Shown piece after piece: positions 1 to 9,946 of a stretch of 64,000 bases of DNA. Position 1 is the stretch's first letter. Each line of letters starts with the position of its first letter. Location: contig NZ_JADALJ010000001.1 in NCBI RefSeq assembly GCF_014876185.1, forward strand, positions 930,001-994,000, written 5' to 3'. Under the pieces are notes generated by a model, which had not been told where the DNA came from, searched no databases, and saw only the letters and a program-made list of their open reading frames with translations. The translations under genes were made by a program, and so were the position numbers. The DNA is from Rufibacter sp. LB8. Its GTDB lineage: Bacteria > Bacteroidota > Bacteroidia > Cytophagales > Hymenobacteraceae.

Positions 1-1
1 G

Positions 2-1966
2 TCAATGGGCATGGCCAGCACTGGCAGGCTGAACGGCTCGCTCAACACCAACTACATGCATAATGACCGGCAGGTGAACGCCATGGGCTCCCTGCAGAAC
101 AGCGGGGGTGAGGGCGGCACCAATTCCAGCAATCGCAGCCTGGGGCTCAACTTCCATGACCGCTGGGGCAAGAAACTGAAAGTGTCAGGGGGTATCAACC
201 ACAGCGGCAATGACCTGAACCTGCTCCGCGAGAGCGTGCGCCAGAGTTTTTATGAGCAGGAAGTGATTGTGCAGTCCAACAACACCCGGTCCAGCAGCGG
301 GAGCAAAGGGCTTGGGGCCGATGTGGGCTTTGAATTCAACCCTAATGACCGGAACTTCCTGCGGTTTTCCTCTAACCTCGCATTCAATAAAAGCCATTCA
401 GAAAGCAACACCAATTACCTGGTGCAGCGCGATTCCTTACTGACCGAAGGCCAGGAACTGGACCTTCAGCAACTGCGCAAACTGGAAGAGGGCATTTCCC
501 AAAGCCGAAGTGACCTGCAAAACACGAACCTGGCCGCCAACCTTACCTGGAACCACCGGTTTGCCAAGCGCGGCCGCAACGCCACGGTCATGGCCGGGTA
601 TTCTGCCGGGGAAAACGTAGATGAACAGATCTTAAAAACCCAATTGCAGTTGTTCGGCCAGGACCAGGTCAAAGATTCCTTGCAAAACCGCCTGCTGGAC
701 AACACTGCCCTTAACCGCTCTTTTAATGCATCCATCTTTTATGTGGAACCCCTGAGTGAGGAGTCATCTTTGTCCTTGAATTACATGTACAGCTACGCGT
801 GGGGGCGGCAGAACAGAATCACGCAGGAGATCCCAGAAACCGAGAATGCCTTTGTGCTTGACTCGTTGAGCAGCCGCTATGTGTCCACCACCATTTCGCA
901 GCAGTTGGGTTTGAATTTTGACAGCAAGAAAGGCAAGTTGCGCTACGGCATTGGGTTGAACGCGTTCCCTACGGTGCTGGAAGGCGCCACCCAAAGTACC
1001 CGTGATTACTCTAACCGAAGAAGCAATTTCAACGCCAGCGGGGCTTTTAGGGGAGATTATGCGGTCTCAGAAACCGCGCAGGCCACCTTTAACTACCAGG
1101 CCAACACGCAGCAGCCCAGCCTGGAGCAGTTGCAGCCTATCTCAGACGTGTCTGATCCCAGGTACATTGTCATCGGGAACCCAAATTTGCGGCCCGCTAT
1201 CCAACACACCTTGAATGCGTCTTTCCGGAAGTCACAAAAGGAGAACGGGGCTTTTTGGTCCACCAACCTGTCAGTGGGTCTTACGCAGAACAAGATTGTG
1301 CAGAACACCGTGCTGCTAGACGAAGGCTTGGGCCTCAGGCAGGAAACCTATTACCTGAACCAGTCCGGCGATACCCAGTTAGGCGTGGGTTACAGTTACG
1401 GCCGCTCTTTGAAGGACAAGAAATACCAGCTTAACCTGCACGGCGGGGCCAATTACAGCAACAATGTGAGCTACAGCAACAACCAGGAAAACTGGCGCCG
1501 CAACTGGAGCCTGAGCCAAGGCTTGAACTTGCGCATGACGCCCGCCAAATGGTCTGAGGTGTCGGCCCGCGTGAACTATGCATACCAGAATGATTCGTAC
1601 CAACTGTCCAGTAGCTTTGGGTCCAAGATTTCATCGTGGCGGCTGGGGCTGGACGGACGGGCCTTTTTCTGGAACCGCGCGCTCACGCTGTCGGCTAACC
1701 TGAATAAAAACTTTGAGCAGGGCTACGCCCGAAACTTCCGAAACAACCCTTTTCTGGTCAATGCCTCCATCACCGGCCGCTTCCTCAAAAAACGGTCGGC
1801 CTCGTTCTCCATCTCCGGATATGATTTACTGGACCAGAACACCAGCATCAGCCGCTCGGCCAGCGGCAACACCATCACAGACAACCGCTCGCGCCGCGTT
1901 TCCCGCTATTTCATGGTGTCTGTGCAGATGAAGTTGCTGAATTACAACAAAGACAAGAAGGGGTAG
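2..1966 (+). CDS. TonB-dependent receptor-like outer-membrane beta-barrel, C-terminal part (5' end outside window)
   Basis: The frame is open at the left edge, so only the C-terminal ~655 residues are present and the first ATG at base 5 is probably internal. The protein is almost wholly amphipathic strands rich in Asn, Ser, Tyr and Gly, with the family-typical motif VIGNPNLRPAIQHTLN around residues 390-406 and a short basic C-terminus after a last strand ending in VSVQMKLL. This fits the Bacteroidota outer-membrane beta-barrel family (OMP_b-brl_3), TonB-dependent proteins with an N-terminal carboxypeptidase-like domain and plug, which would lie upstream. The substrate cannot be told. Degenerate palindrome A1 starts four bases after the stop. 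Confidence 0.85.
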   Translation, partial: SMGMASTGRLNGSLNTNYMHNDRQVNAMGSLQNSGGEGGTNSSNRSLGLNFHDRWGKKLKVSGGINHSGNDLNLLRESVRQSFYEQEVIVQSNNTRSSSGSKGLGADVGFEFNPNDRNFLRFSSNLAFNKSHSESNTNYLVQRDSLLTEGQELDLQQLRKLEEGISQSRSDLQNTNLAANLTWNHRFAKRGRNATVMAGYSAGENVDEQILKTQLQLFGQDQVKDSLQNRLLDNTALNRSFNASIFYVEPLSEESSLSLNYMYSYAWGRQNRITQEIPETENAFVLDSLSSRYVSTTISQQLGLNFDSKKGKLRYGIGLNAFPTVLEGATQSTRDYSNRRSNFNASGAFRGDYAVSETAQATFNYQANTQQPSLEQLQPISDVSDPRYIVIGNPNLRPAIQHTLNASFRKSQKENGAFWSTNLSVGLTQNKIVQNTVLLDEGLGLRQETYYLNQSGDTQLGVGYSYGRSLKDKKYQLNLHGGANYSNNVSYSNNQENWRRNWSLSQGLNLRMTPAKWSEVSARVNYAYQNDSYQLSSSFGSKISSWRLGLDGRAFFWNRALTLSANLNKNFEQGYARNFRNNPFLVNASITGRFLKKRSASFSISGYDLLDQNTSISRSASGNTITDNRSRRVSRYFMVSVQMKLLNYNKDKKG

Positions 1967-1969
1967 AGC

Positions 1970-2005
1970 GTTTCTGGGCTCTGTTTTGGAAATGAGGTTG
2001 AAAAC
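1970..2005. repeat. PAL-A palindrome copy A1 (degenerate)
   Basis: The right arm AAATGAGGTTGAAAAC is recognisable and the left arm is decayed. It lies directly behind the receptor stop codon and borders the first composite repeat unit. Confidence 0.5.
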
Positions 2006-2130
2006 AGGAATTGACAGAATTACTCGTAGTTCAGCAAGACACTAAAAGGTTTTTTGAGCAGGTGTTTGTAGCAACCTCAACCGTAGATACAAGGCAGTGC
2101 CTGGTCTCTACAATCTACAAACGATTTCTA
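2006..2130 (+). repeat. Composite repeat B, unit 1 (diverged)
   Basis: It shares with unit 2 (2166-2283) the order: ACTCGTAG, then TTTTTTGAGC, then TCAACCGTAGA, then an inner palindrome at 2083-2111 of the form GTAGA(T/G)ACAAGGCA with its complement. It is flanked by PAL-A remnants A1 and A2. A 98-codon open frame through this array is not considered a gene. Confidence 0.65.
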
Positions 2131-2165
2131 ATTTCGCCTCCATTTCCAGTCCAGAGCCCAAAAAC
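2131..2165. repeat. PAL-A palindrome copy A2 (degenerate)
   Basis: Only the right arm AGAGCCCAAAAAC is well kept; the left arm has become TTTCGCCTCCATTTC. It separates the two composite repeat B units. Confidence 0.55.
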
Positions 2166-2283
2166 GCAATTGGCGCAGATACTCGTAGGAGCTGCGCACA
2201 CTACGAGGTCTTTTGAGCTAGCGTTCGTCGGGTCCTCAACCGTAGAGACAAGGCAGTGCCTTGTCTCTACCACGCATTGCTCA
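2166..2283 (+). repeat. Composite repeat B, unit 2 (well preserved)
   Basis: It contains a near-perfect palindrome at 2242-2270, arm GTAGAGACAAGGCA with its exact complement around one central base. Upstream of that is a hairpin-prone stretch from CTCGTAGGAGCTGCGC to CTACGAGG. A closely matching copy in reverse orientation lies at 29705-29813, so this is a dispersed element and not a local duplication only. Confidence 0.75.
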
Positions 2284-2319
2284 GTTTCACCTCCATTTCC
2301 AATCTAGAGCCCGAAAACG
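2284..2319. repeat. PAL-A palindrome copy A3 (degenerate)
   Basis: The left arm GTTTCACCTCCATTTCC is diverged and the right arm AGAGCCCGAAAACG is intact. It closes composite repeat B unit 2. Confidence 0.55.
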
Positions 2320-2340
2320 CTAACACTAGAAGCAGACTGC

Positions 2341-2560
2341 CTGCTAAGCGCGCACCTTTTCCAGCCTTTCCATCGAGCGCCTCGCGGGTTGGCCTTGTAT
2401 AGCAGAAGCTAAAAGAAGAGAACAGCTATGGCCAAGACGGGCAGTGCGAGAGGGGAAGGCGGGGCCTCGCGGCCGTGAGCGCTCGGAGCCCGGCTATGGA
2501 AAAGGCCGTCTTGTAGAACTCAGCATCAAGCTGAACTTTGGAACGAAAGCAAATGGCGTG
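2341..2560. other. G+C-rich block with internal inverted and direct repeats, function unknown
   Basis: This part of the 920-base gene-free gap (1967-2887) is visibly richer in G and C than its surroundings. It has inverted pairs CCTTTTCCA (2355-2363) with TGGAAAAGG (2497-2505), and CAAGACGG (2433-2440) with CCGTCTTG (2506-2513). A direct repeat GCCTCGCGG occurs at 2379 and 2464. A 16-codon open frame starts at 2428. It could be a decayed mobile-element fragment or a structured RNA. I do not recognise it. Confidence 0.4.
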
Positions 2561-2725
2561 CACTTTGCAAATAAGAATCAACAATCAATTTTTCACAGTA
2601 AAAAGACTGAGCATTTCTAATTCAGCCTTATATAAAGCAGCCTTTCGCGTAGGTTAAAAAATGATTTGAGGTCCATTGCCTATCCATAAGAAACCCCTAC
2701 ATTAGGAAGCCAAAATTCTTTTGCG

Positions 2726-2733
2726 TACCTTTG
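2726..2733 (+). promoter_or_regulatory. Promoter -7 box of the DEAD-box helicase gene
   Basis: TACCTTTG matches the Bacteroidota primary-sigma -7 consensus TAnnTTTG. TTAG at 2702-2705 sits about 20 bases upstream, near the expected place for a -33 TTTG box. The inferred transcript has a leader of roughly 145 bases. Confidence 0.55.
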
Positions 2734-2740
2734 TGCCACA

Positions 2741-2887
2741 ATACACGCCGAGACTTCGTTGGTCTCAATTTTTGGCGATAAGGCACTTCTCAAGCAAATC
2801 CTGTGCGGGTTCCCGCAACGAACTCTTGATAAATGACGAATACCCTAGGGCAGGTGTATTGCATTTATATATCAAACATAATTATTG
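2741..2887 (+). promoter_or_regulatory. Structured 5' leader of the DEAD-box helicase mRNA
   Basis: Two hairpins are visible. The first has GAGAC (2750-2754) paired with GTCTC (2762-2766), extended by CGCC (2746-2749) with GGCG (2774-2777). The second is TGCGGG-TT-CCCGCA at 2804-2817. The leader then becomes A+T-rich up to the ATG. Long structured leaders are known in front of cold-responsive DEAD-box helicase genes; a regulatory role here is an inference. Confidence 0.45.
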
Positions 2888-4807
<1,920 letters not shown>

Positions 4808-4901
4808 ATTATTTTCGCCCTTTGCCAAACCTTGAGATTTGTGCCCCGTATAACTGAGGGACAGAGCTTAAAAGTTAATAAAGGGTTTAGTATCTGTTTT
4901 G

Positions 4902-4938
4902 AAAAATCGCGGTCCATTAGAGACCGCGATTTTTTTTT
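4902..4938 (+). terminator. Rho-independent terminator of the helicase gene
   Basis: A perfect 13-bp stem (4902-4914 with 4922-4934, core AATCGCGGTC) closes a 7-base loop and runs into a T tract of nine. Confidence 0.92.
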
Positions 4939-4985
4939 GCCCTTGTTTTAAATGCTGAAAGTTGTTGATTGACTGAAGAACGAGG

Positions 4986-5032
4986 ATTCCTGTTTTCGGC
5001 TTCATTTCCAAAATTGAGCCCGTAAACAGGAA
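4986..5032. repeat. PAL-A palindrome copy A4
   Basis: The arms are ATTCCTGTTTTCGGCTTC and GAGCCCGTAAACAGGAAT. The outer ATTCCTG/CAGGAAT bases pair, with a few mismatches inside. Confidence 0.8.
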
Positions 5033-5140
5033 TGCTTTTCTTGAGGTAACTAATTGAATTACAATAAAATGACGTGCTAAATAAGAAGTAATGCTTTCAG
5101 TATTCCCTAACTGAATTATAAATATTCTTGAACCGTGCAT

Positions 5141-5186
5141 TTTCCGTTTTCGGGCTCAATTCTGGAAACGAGCCCGAAAACGGAAA
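5141..5186. repeat. PAL-A palindrome copy A5
   Basis: Near-perfect copy with outer arms TTTCCG/CGGAAA and core TTTTCGGGCTC/GAGCCCGAAAA. Confidence 0.88.
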
Positions 5187-5240
5187 TATTAAACTGAAGA
5201 CGCTAGTTGGGGTAACTGACTTGGAAGTGATTAAAAAACA

Positions 5241-6476
5241 TTATTGCCCAGCCATGGCTTTTCCAGCTAAAAACCCGCCGGTCCAGGCTGCCTGAAAGTT
5301 GAAGCCACCGGTGATGCCGTCAATGTCCACCACTTCGCCGGCGAAGAACAGGCCCGGTACCACTTTGCTTTCCATCCGCTCCAGGTGGAGCTCATCTAAT
5401 TTAATACCGCCGCAGGTCACAAATTCTTCTTTGAAGGTGGTCTTTCCTTTTACGGCAAACGGTGTTCTGAGCAGGAGTTCTATCAGTTTGTTCTGGGCTT
5501 TTCCGGGTAGTTCGGTCCATTTTGCCGTGTCTGCCACTTCGGCTAAAACACAGAGCCGTTGCCACAGGCGCGTAGGCAGCTGAAACAAAGGATTCGTTAA
5601 GACGGTCTTATGCGGCGAGGCCTGGCGATGCTGCAAGATTTGTTGCCGTACCTGGTCTTCAGAATAATCTGGCACCCAATTCACCAAGGCTGTGCCCGTG
5701 TAATGAAGACCGTGCATTAATTTGGCGCCCCAGGCCGAGAAGCGCAGTACGGCCGGACCGCTCAAACCCCAATGGGTGATGAGGAGCGGGCCTTCGGTTT
5801 CTAATTTCTGTCCGGTGAGTTTCACTTTTGCCTTGGGAACCGCCACGCCCTGCAGGTCTTTGAACGGCGAGCCCGGCACGTTAAGCGTAAACAACGAAGG
5901 CAACGGCGGTTCAATGCTATGGCCCAGTGCTTGCAGCCAGCCGTAACTTTCTGCCTTTGGGCTCCCGCCGGTGGCTACCAATACTTTTGAAGCCTTCAGT
6001 TCTTCGCCGGTGGAAAGTTTTAGTAGGAAATGAACTTCACCGTCTTGGTTAATTGGCTGAATTTCCTGCACGCCCACATTGGTTCTAATGATCACACCCG
6101 CTTTTCTGGCAGAATCTAATAGACAGTCAATGATAGTTTCAGACGAATTGGATTGCGGGAACATGCGGCCGTCTGGCTCTGCTTTCAGGACAACGCCCCG
6201 CTTCTCAAACCAGGCCACGGTGTCTTGCGCGCCAAAGAGAGGCAACAGCTTTTTAAGGACTTTCTGGCCCCTGGGGTAGTTCTGGGAAAAAGCCGAAGGT
6301 TGGAAACAGGCATGCGTCACGTTGCAGCGCCCGCCGCCAGAAACCCTTACTTTGGAAAGCAGTTTTCCGGTTTTCTCCAGCAGCAGCACCTTTACAGCAG
6401 GGTTGGCTTCCGCGCACGTGATGGCGGCAAAAAATCCGGCCGCGCCGCCCCCAATAATCACAACCTGCTCTGGCAT
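5241..6476 (-). CDS. BaiN/HI0933-family FAD-dependent oxidoreductase (aminoacetone oxidase-like)
   Basis: A 411-residue flavoprotein. The N-terminal Rossmann motif VVIIGGGAAGFFAA is followed by the family signature KVRVSGGGRCNVTH, and LVATGGSPKAESYGW lies mid-protein. The C-terminus carries FFAGEVVDIDGITGGFNFQ, the second FAD-binding motif of this family. The physiological substrate of HI0933/BaiN proteins is not firmly known. The start at 6476 (MPEQVVIIGGG) is preferred because the upstream extension to 6548 would add 24 atypical residues and overlap the next gene. It lies downstream of and in line with the epimerase-like gene at 6524-7351. Confidence 0.9.
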   Translation of the reverse strand: MPEQVVIIGGGAAGFFAAITCAEANPAVKVLLLEKTGKLLSKVRVSGGGRCNVTHACFQPSAFSQNYPRGQKVLKKLLPLFGAQDTVAWFEKRGVVLKAEPDGRMFPQSNSSETIIDCLLDSARKAGVIIRTNVGVQEIQPINQDGEVHFLLKLSTGEELKASKVLVATGGSPKAESYGWLQALGHSIEPPLPSLFTLNVPGSPFKDLQGVAVPKAKVKLTGQKLETEGPLLITHWGLSGPAVLRFSAWGAKLMHGLHYTGTALVNWVPDYSEDQVRQQILQHRQASPHKTVLTNPLFQLPTRLWQRLCVLAEVADTAKWTELPGKAQNKLIELLLRTPFAVKGKTTFKEEFVTCGGIKLDELHLERMESKVVPGLFFAGEVVDIDGITGGFNFQAAWTGGFLAGKAMAGQ

Positions 6477-6523
6477 TTGGTCTGGTTTAAGCTGCAAAAA
6501 TACGCAAAAAACGGTGGTGTGCG

Positions 6524-7351
6524 CTAAAAGTCGGGTGCATCTAAGCAACCCACCGGGTCTGGGTAGATAAATTGGTAGCCGAGTTCCTTCACCAGTAAAT
6601 CTGAATGGATGACTTTTGATTGAACTGGTGAAGTATGGTCAAAGCTGGGCGGGGATAAATTTAGTTTTTTTGCCGCGGCGATATAAAATTCTTCGCGGGT
6701 GGGGTGGTGCGGCGCACAGGCGTTTAATGTAAGTCTCGTTTTACCTTGAAGAATCACCTGCGTTAAAATCTGCACACAGTCTGCCAAATGAATCATGTTC
6801 ACCGGGCCCTGGGGTTGACCCACACCCGTTTTGCCCGCAAGAAATTTGCCCGGGTGCCGGGTACCGCCCATCAAGCCGCCAAACCTTAAAATAGTATAGT
6901 TCTCAGGGAAATAAGTTTGAACCAAGGCTTCGCACTGAAGCATCAAAGTCTCAGCAGCAGGGGAGGCAACGGCATCTGCTTCGGTTAATCCTTTTTCAGA
7001 ATCAGAATTTGGGTAAACGGAGGTGGATGAGACAAAGACAACTTGCTGCACCGTGGCAGGCAGCGCTTGTAAGACGCTTTCTAACACGTTGAGATAGTCT
7101 GTGCGGCTGGATTTACTAGGCGGAATGTTGAACACCAAGACATCAGTAGTCAGGAAATCTGGCAGGTGCGTTTTTGGCTCCGTTTCCGGAAATGAGGCCA
7201 AAAACGGCTCAATGCCATGATCCTCCAAAAGCGTCAATTTTTCGGGGGTTGTTGTGGAGCCTTTTACTTTAAAACCTTGCCGCACCAAATGCGCCGCCAA
7301 TGGCAGCCCCAACCAACCGCAACCCAGCACACTCACTGTTTTTACTCTCAT
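6524..7351 (-). CDS. NAD-dependent epimerase/dehydratase-like SDR protein (YeeZ-like)
   Basis: A 275-residue Rossmann protein with nucleotide-binding motif VLGCGWLGLPLA at residues 8-19 and FVSSTSVYP near 105-113, the serine strand of extended SDRs. GGLMGGTRHPGKF, near 163, is seen in YeeZ-type proteins. The exact substrate is unknown. A complete PAL-A palindrome (A6, 7169-7206) lies inside the reading frame and encodes about 12 residues around FLASFPETEPKT (residues ~50-61), between the second and third Rossmann strands. The frame is kept through it. A short gap (47 bases) separates it from the BaiN-type gene. Confidence 0.85.
   Translation of the reverse strand: MRVKTVSVLGCGWLGLPLAAHLVRQGFKVKGSTTTPEKLTLLEDHGIEPFLASFPETEPKTHLPDFLTTDVLVFNIPPSKSSRTDYLNVLESVLQALPATVQQVVFVSSTSVYPNSDSEKGLTEADAVASPAAETLMLQCEALVQTYFPENYTILRFGGLMGGTRHPGKFLAGKTGVGQPQGPVNMIHLADCVQILTQVILQGKTRLTLNACAPHHPTREEFYIAAAKKLNLSPPSFDHTSPVQSKVIHSDLLVKELGYQFIYPDPVGCLDAPDF
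7169..7206. repeat. PAL-A palindrome copy A6, inside a coding sequence
   Basis: Left arm CGTTTTTGGCTCC and right arm GGCCAAAAACG are clear, with centre GTTTCCGGAAAT. Read on the minus strand it supplies ASFPETEPKT to the SDR protein without disturbing the frame. Confidence 0.82.
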
Positions 7352-7417
7352 ACAGCAAAGGTGGGGACAGCAAGGTTGGCCTGCAACAAAAGCCTTAGGA
7401 TTTGGTTTGAGTAGGCA

Positions 7418-8908
7418 ATGGAAAGAAGGAAAACTCAGGTGGCCTTGGTTGGGTCGGGGCTGGGCGCTTTAAGCACGGCCGTTTTGCTGGCGAAGGCGGG
7501 TTTGCAGGTCACGGTGCTGGAGCAGAACAAATACCCGGGCGGCTGTGCCTCTACCTACAAACGGAAAGGCTTTTGGTTTGAAACCGGCGCGACCACCTTG
7601 GTGGGTTTAGACGAACACATGCCTTTGCGCTATGTGCTGGACCAAACGGGTATTGAACTACCAGTCAAGAAACTGGAAACGCCCATGCAGGTCCGGTTAC
7701 TAGATGGCACAGTGGTCACGCGGCACCAGGAGTTGGAAGAATGGATTTCAGAAGCGGAGCGTGTGTTCGGGGAAAAGGGGCAGCGTGGATTTTGGGAAAG
7801 CTGCTTTCATCTCAGCCAGAAAGTCTGGGAAACCTCGCTTCGGCAGACGGCCTTCCCGTTCAGTTCTTTAGCTGATCTTTGGGAAGCAGCGAAGTCCGTT
7901 CAATTGTCGCAAGTAAGCTTGTTGCCCAAGGCATTTTTTACGGTGCAGGACTTGCTGCGGGACTTCGGGCTTTTGGAAAATGAACGCTTTGTGTCGTTTA
8001 TAGACCAGCAGTTGCTGATCACCGCCCAAAATGACCACACGCAAGTAAACCAACTTTTTGGCGCTACGGCCTTGTGCTATACGCAATATGGCAATTATTA
8101 CCTGCCCGGCGGCCTCAGAAAACTCGCTGAAGCCTTGGTCACCTTCCTTGAAAATCACCAGGGCGAAATGCTTTACAAAGAAGAAGTCTGCCATGTTAGG
8201 CCCACCCAAAATGGGCATTATGAAATACAAACCAAGAAACGTATCCTGGAAGCTGAATTTGTAGTGCTGGGCGTTCCGTTGAACAATGTGGCGCAACTTT
8301 TTGACGACTTAAAAACCAGACAGCGCTTAGAAAAACACTTGCTGCCGTCAGAAAAACTGCATAGCGCGCTAACCTGGGGTATTTGCTTCCAACGACTTCC
8401 GGGCATGACCACGGTGCTTCATCACCAAATACACGTGCCAGGCGGCGTGCCTTATGTGGGCAGCGCCAGTATTTTCGTTAGTTTCTCAGATCCTCAGGAT
8501 TTTCTTCGGGCACCGGAGGGTTTTGGCATCGCGTCGGTGAGTACGCACGTGCCAGACCCAGCTAATAATTGGATTACCCTTAAAAAGGAATTGGAGAGGT
8601 GGGTGGTGGAATTTCTGGCCTCGCAGGGATTCTTTACAACTGACCAAGTTCAATGGGTGCAAGCCGCCACGCCCGGGGCCTGGATTGATTGGACAAGCCG
8701 GGCTTTTGGTCAGGTGGGCGGCTACCCGCAATTCAAAGACCGAAAGCCCTGGCAACTCAAAGACGCCCGGCTGGATCACAATAAAGCCTACCTCTGCGGC
8801 GATACGGTGTATCCCGGCCAGGGAATTCCCGGGGTCTGCCTTAGTGGCATCATTGCCGCCAAGAAGTTATTGAGAGACCACTTTCCGCAGAACAAAATGC
8901 TACCTTAA
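7418..8908 (+). CDS. CrtI/CrtISO-like FAD-dependent oxidoreductase (phytoene desaturase superfamily)
   Basis: A 496-residue flavoprotein with N-terminal dinucleotide motif VALVGSGLGALSTAVLLAKA and the GGCASTYKRKGFWFETG segment typical of carotenoid desaturases and isomerases. The C-terminal FAD motif is YLCGDTVYPGQGIPGVCLSG. It probably acts on a carotenoid or other polyene lipid; many relatives of this bacterium are red from carotenoids. No crtB, crtY or crtZ neighbours occur in the window, so the substrate is open: CrtISO, CrtD or a retinol-saturase-like enzyme are all possible. Start ATG 7418 leaves only six residues before the nucleotide motif. Confidence 0.85.
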   Translation: MERRKTQVALVGSGLGALSTAVLLAKAGLQVTVLEQNKYPGGCASTYKRKGFWFETGATTLVGLDEHMPLRYVLDQTGIELPVKKLETPMQVRLLDGTVVTRHQELEEWISEAERVFGEKGQRGFWESCFHLSQKVWETSLRQTAFPFSSLADLWEAAKSVQLSQVSLLPKAFFTVQDLLRDFGLLENERFVSFIDQQLLITAQNDHTQVNQLFGATALCYTQYGNYYLPGGLRKLAEALVTFLENHQGEMLYKEEVCHVRPTQNGHYEIQTKKRILEAEFVVLGVPLNNVAQLFDDLKTRQRLEKHLLPSEKLHSALTWGICFQRLPGMTTVLHHQIHVPGGVPYVGSASIFVSFSDPQDFLRAPEGFGIASVSTHVPDPANNWITLKKELERWVVEFLASQGFFTTDQVQWVQAATPGAWIDWTSRAFGQVGGYPQFKDRKPWQLKDARLDHNKAYLCGDTVYPGQGIPGVCLSGIIAAKKLLRDHFPQNKMLP

Positions 8909-9012
8909 AAAGCGGGTTTCCATGCATTCACTGCACCAAACCTAGAGCTTGGTAAAAACAAGTAGTACATGCAGCGTAGTTCTCCTATATTTAAGCAGTT
9001 AACCTACGTCTT

Positions 9013-9903
9013 ATGCCAAACTATACAGAACCAATGCTGCGCGATGGCGCTTTGAAAGATAAAACCATTATCATTACCGGAGGCGGCACGGGCCTGGGCA
9101 GGTCCATGGGCGTGTATTTCTTGAAACTGGGGGCCAATGTGGTCATCACCAGCCGCAAAATGCCCGTGTTGGAACAGGCTGCCCATGAAATGATGCAGGA
9201 AACCGGCGGACAAGTTTTGCCTTTTGCCTGTGATGTGCGCAAGCCCCTGGAAGTGGAAGCCATGCTGGCCGCCACCCTGGAAAGATTCGGTGCCGTGCAC
9301 GGTCTCCTAAACAACGCCGCCGGCAATTTCATCAGCCCCACGGAGCGCCTGAGCCCCAAAGCCTTTGACGTGATTGTGGACATTGTTTTGAAAGGCAGCT
9401 ACAACTGCACACTCACCCTGGGCAAACATTGGATTGAGAACAAGCAACCCGGCACCATCCTGAACATTGTCACCACCTACGCCTGGACCGGCTCCGGTTA
9501 CGTAGTGCCCTCGGCCACCGCCAAGGCCGGCGTGCTTGCCATGACCCGCTCCCTGGCCGCCGAGTGGGCCAAGTACGGAATACGGTCCAACGCTATTGCG
9601 CCAGGTCCGTTTCCTACGGAGGGTGCCTGGAGCCGCCTGTTCCCTGAAGCCCTCGCCGAAAAGTTGGACCCCTTGAAACGAATTCCCTTGAAACGCTACG
9701 GCGAGCACCAGGAACTTGCTAACCTGGCGGCCTATCTTATTTCTGATTACTCAGCCTACGTGAACGGCGAAGTAGTCACCATTGACGGCGGCGAATGGCT
9801 TTACGGCGGCGGCGAATTTAACCATTTAGACCAAATTCCAAACGAGATGTGGGATGTGGTGGAGAAGATGGTGCGTGGGAAAAAGGAGGAAGGGAAGGAG
9901 TAA
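9013..9903 (+). CDS. 2,4-dienoyl-CoA reductase-like short-chain dehydrogenase
   Basis: A 296-residue SDR with cofactor motif TGGGTGLG at residues 23-30, NNAAGNF near 98, and SATAKAGV near 168. The usual YxxxK tyrosine is serine here (S-A-T-A-K), as in mammalian and peroxisomal dienoyl-CoA reductases, where another tyrosine (in TTYAWTGSG here) takes part in catalysis. That pattern and the APGPFPTEGAWSRLFP segment support a role in beta-oxidation of polyunsaturated acyl-CoA. No other beta-oxidation gene is next to it. ATG 9013 is used; ATG 9034 is possible. Confidence 0.85.
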   Translation: MPNYTEPMLRDGALKDKTIIITGGGTGLGRSMGVYFLKLGANVVITSRKMPVLEQAAHEMMQETGGQVLPFACDVRKPLEVEAMLAATLERFGAVHGLLNNAAGNFISPTERLSPKAFDVIVDIVLKGSYNCTLTLGKHWIENKQPGTILNIVTTYAWTGSGYVVPSATAKAGVLAMTRSLAAEWAKYGIRSNAIAPGPFPTEGAWSRLFPEALAEKLDPLKRIPLKRYGEHQELANLAAYLISDYSAYVNGEVVTIDGGEWLYGGGEFNHLDQIPNEMWDVVEKMVRGKKEEGKE

Positions 9904-9946
9904 CGAAGTGACAATTAGTTTATAGCTTAATTGTAAAGCATTAAAA

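Larger units (their letters stand above)
4808..5240. other. Gene-free region between convergent genes
   Basis: It contains the helicase terminator and two PAL-A copies (A4, A5). No coding sequence is supported; the open frame on the minus strand translates through palindrome A4. Confidence 0.7.

Noticed and set aside
2011-2307. 98-codon open frame on the plus strand
   Set aside because: It runs through two composite repeat B units and PAL-A remnants; the peptide simply repeats itself with the DNA repeat and has no gene-like features.
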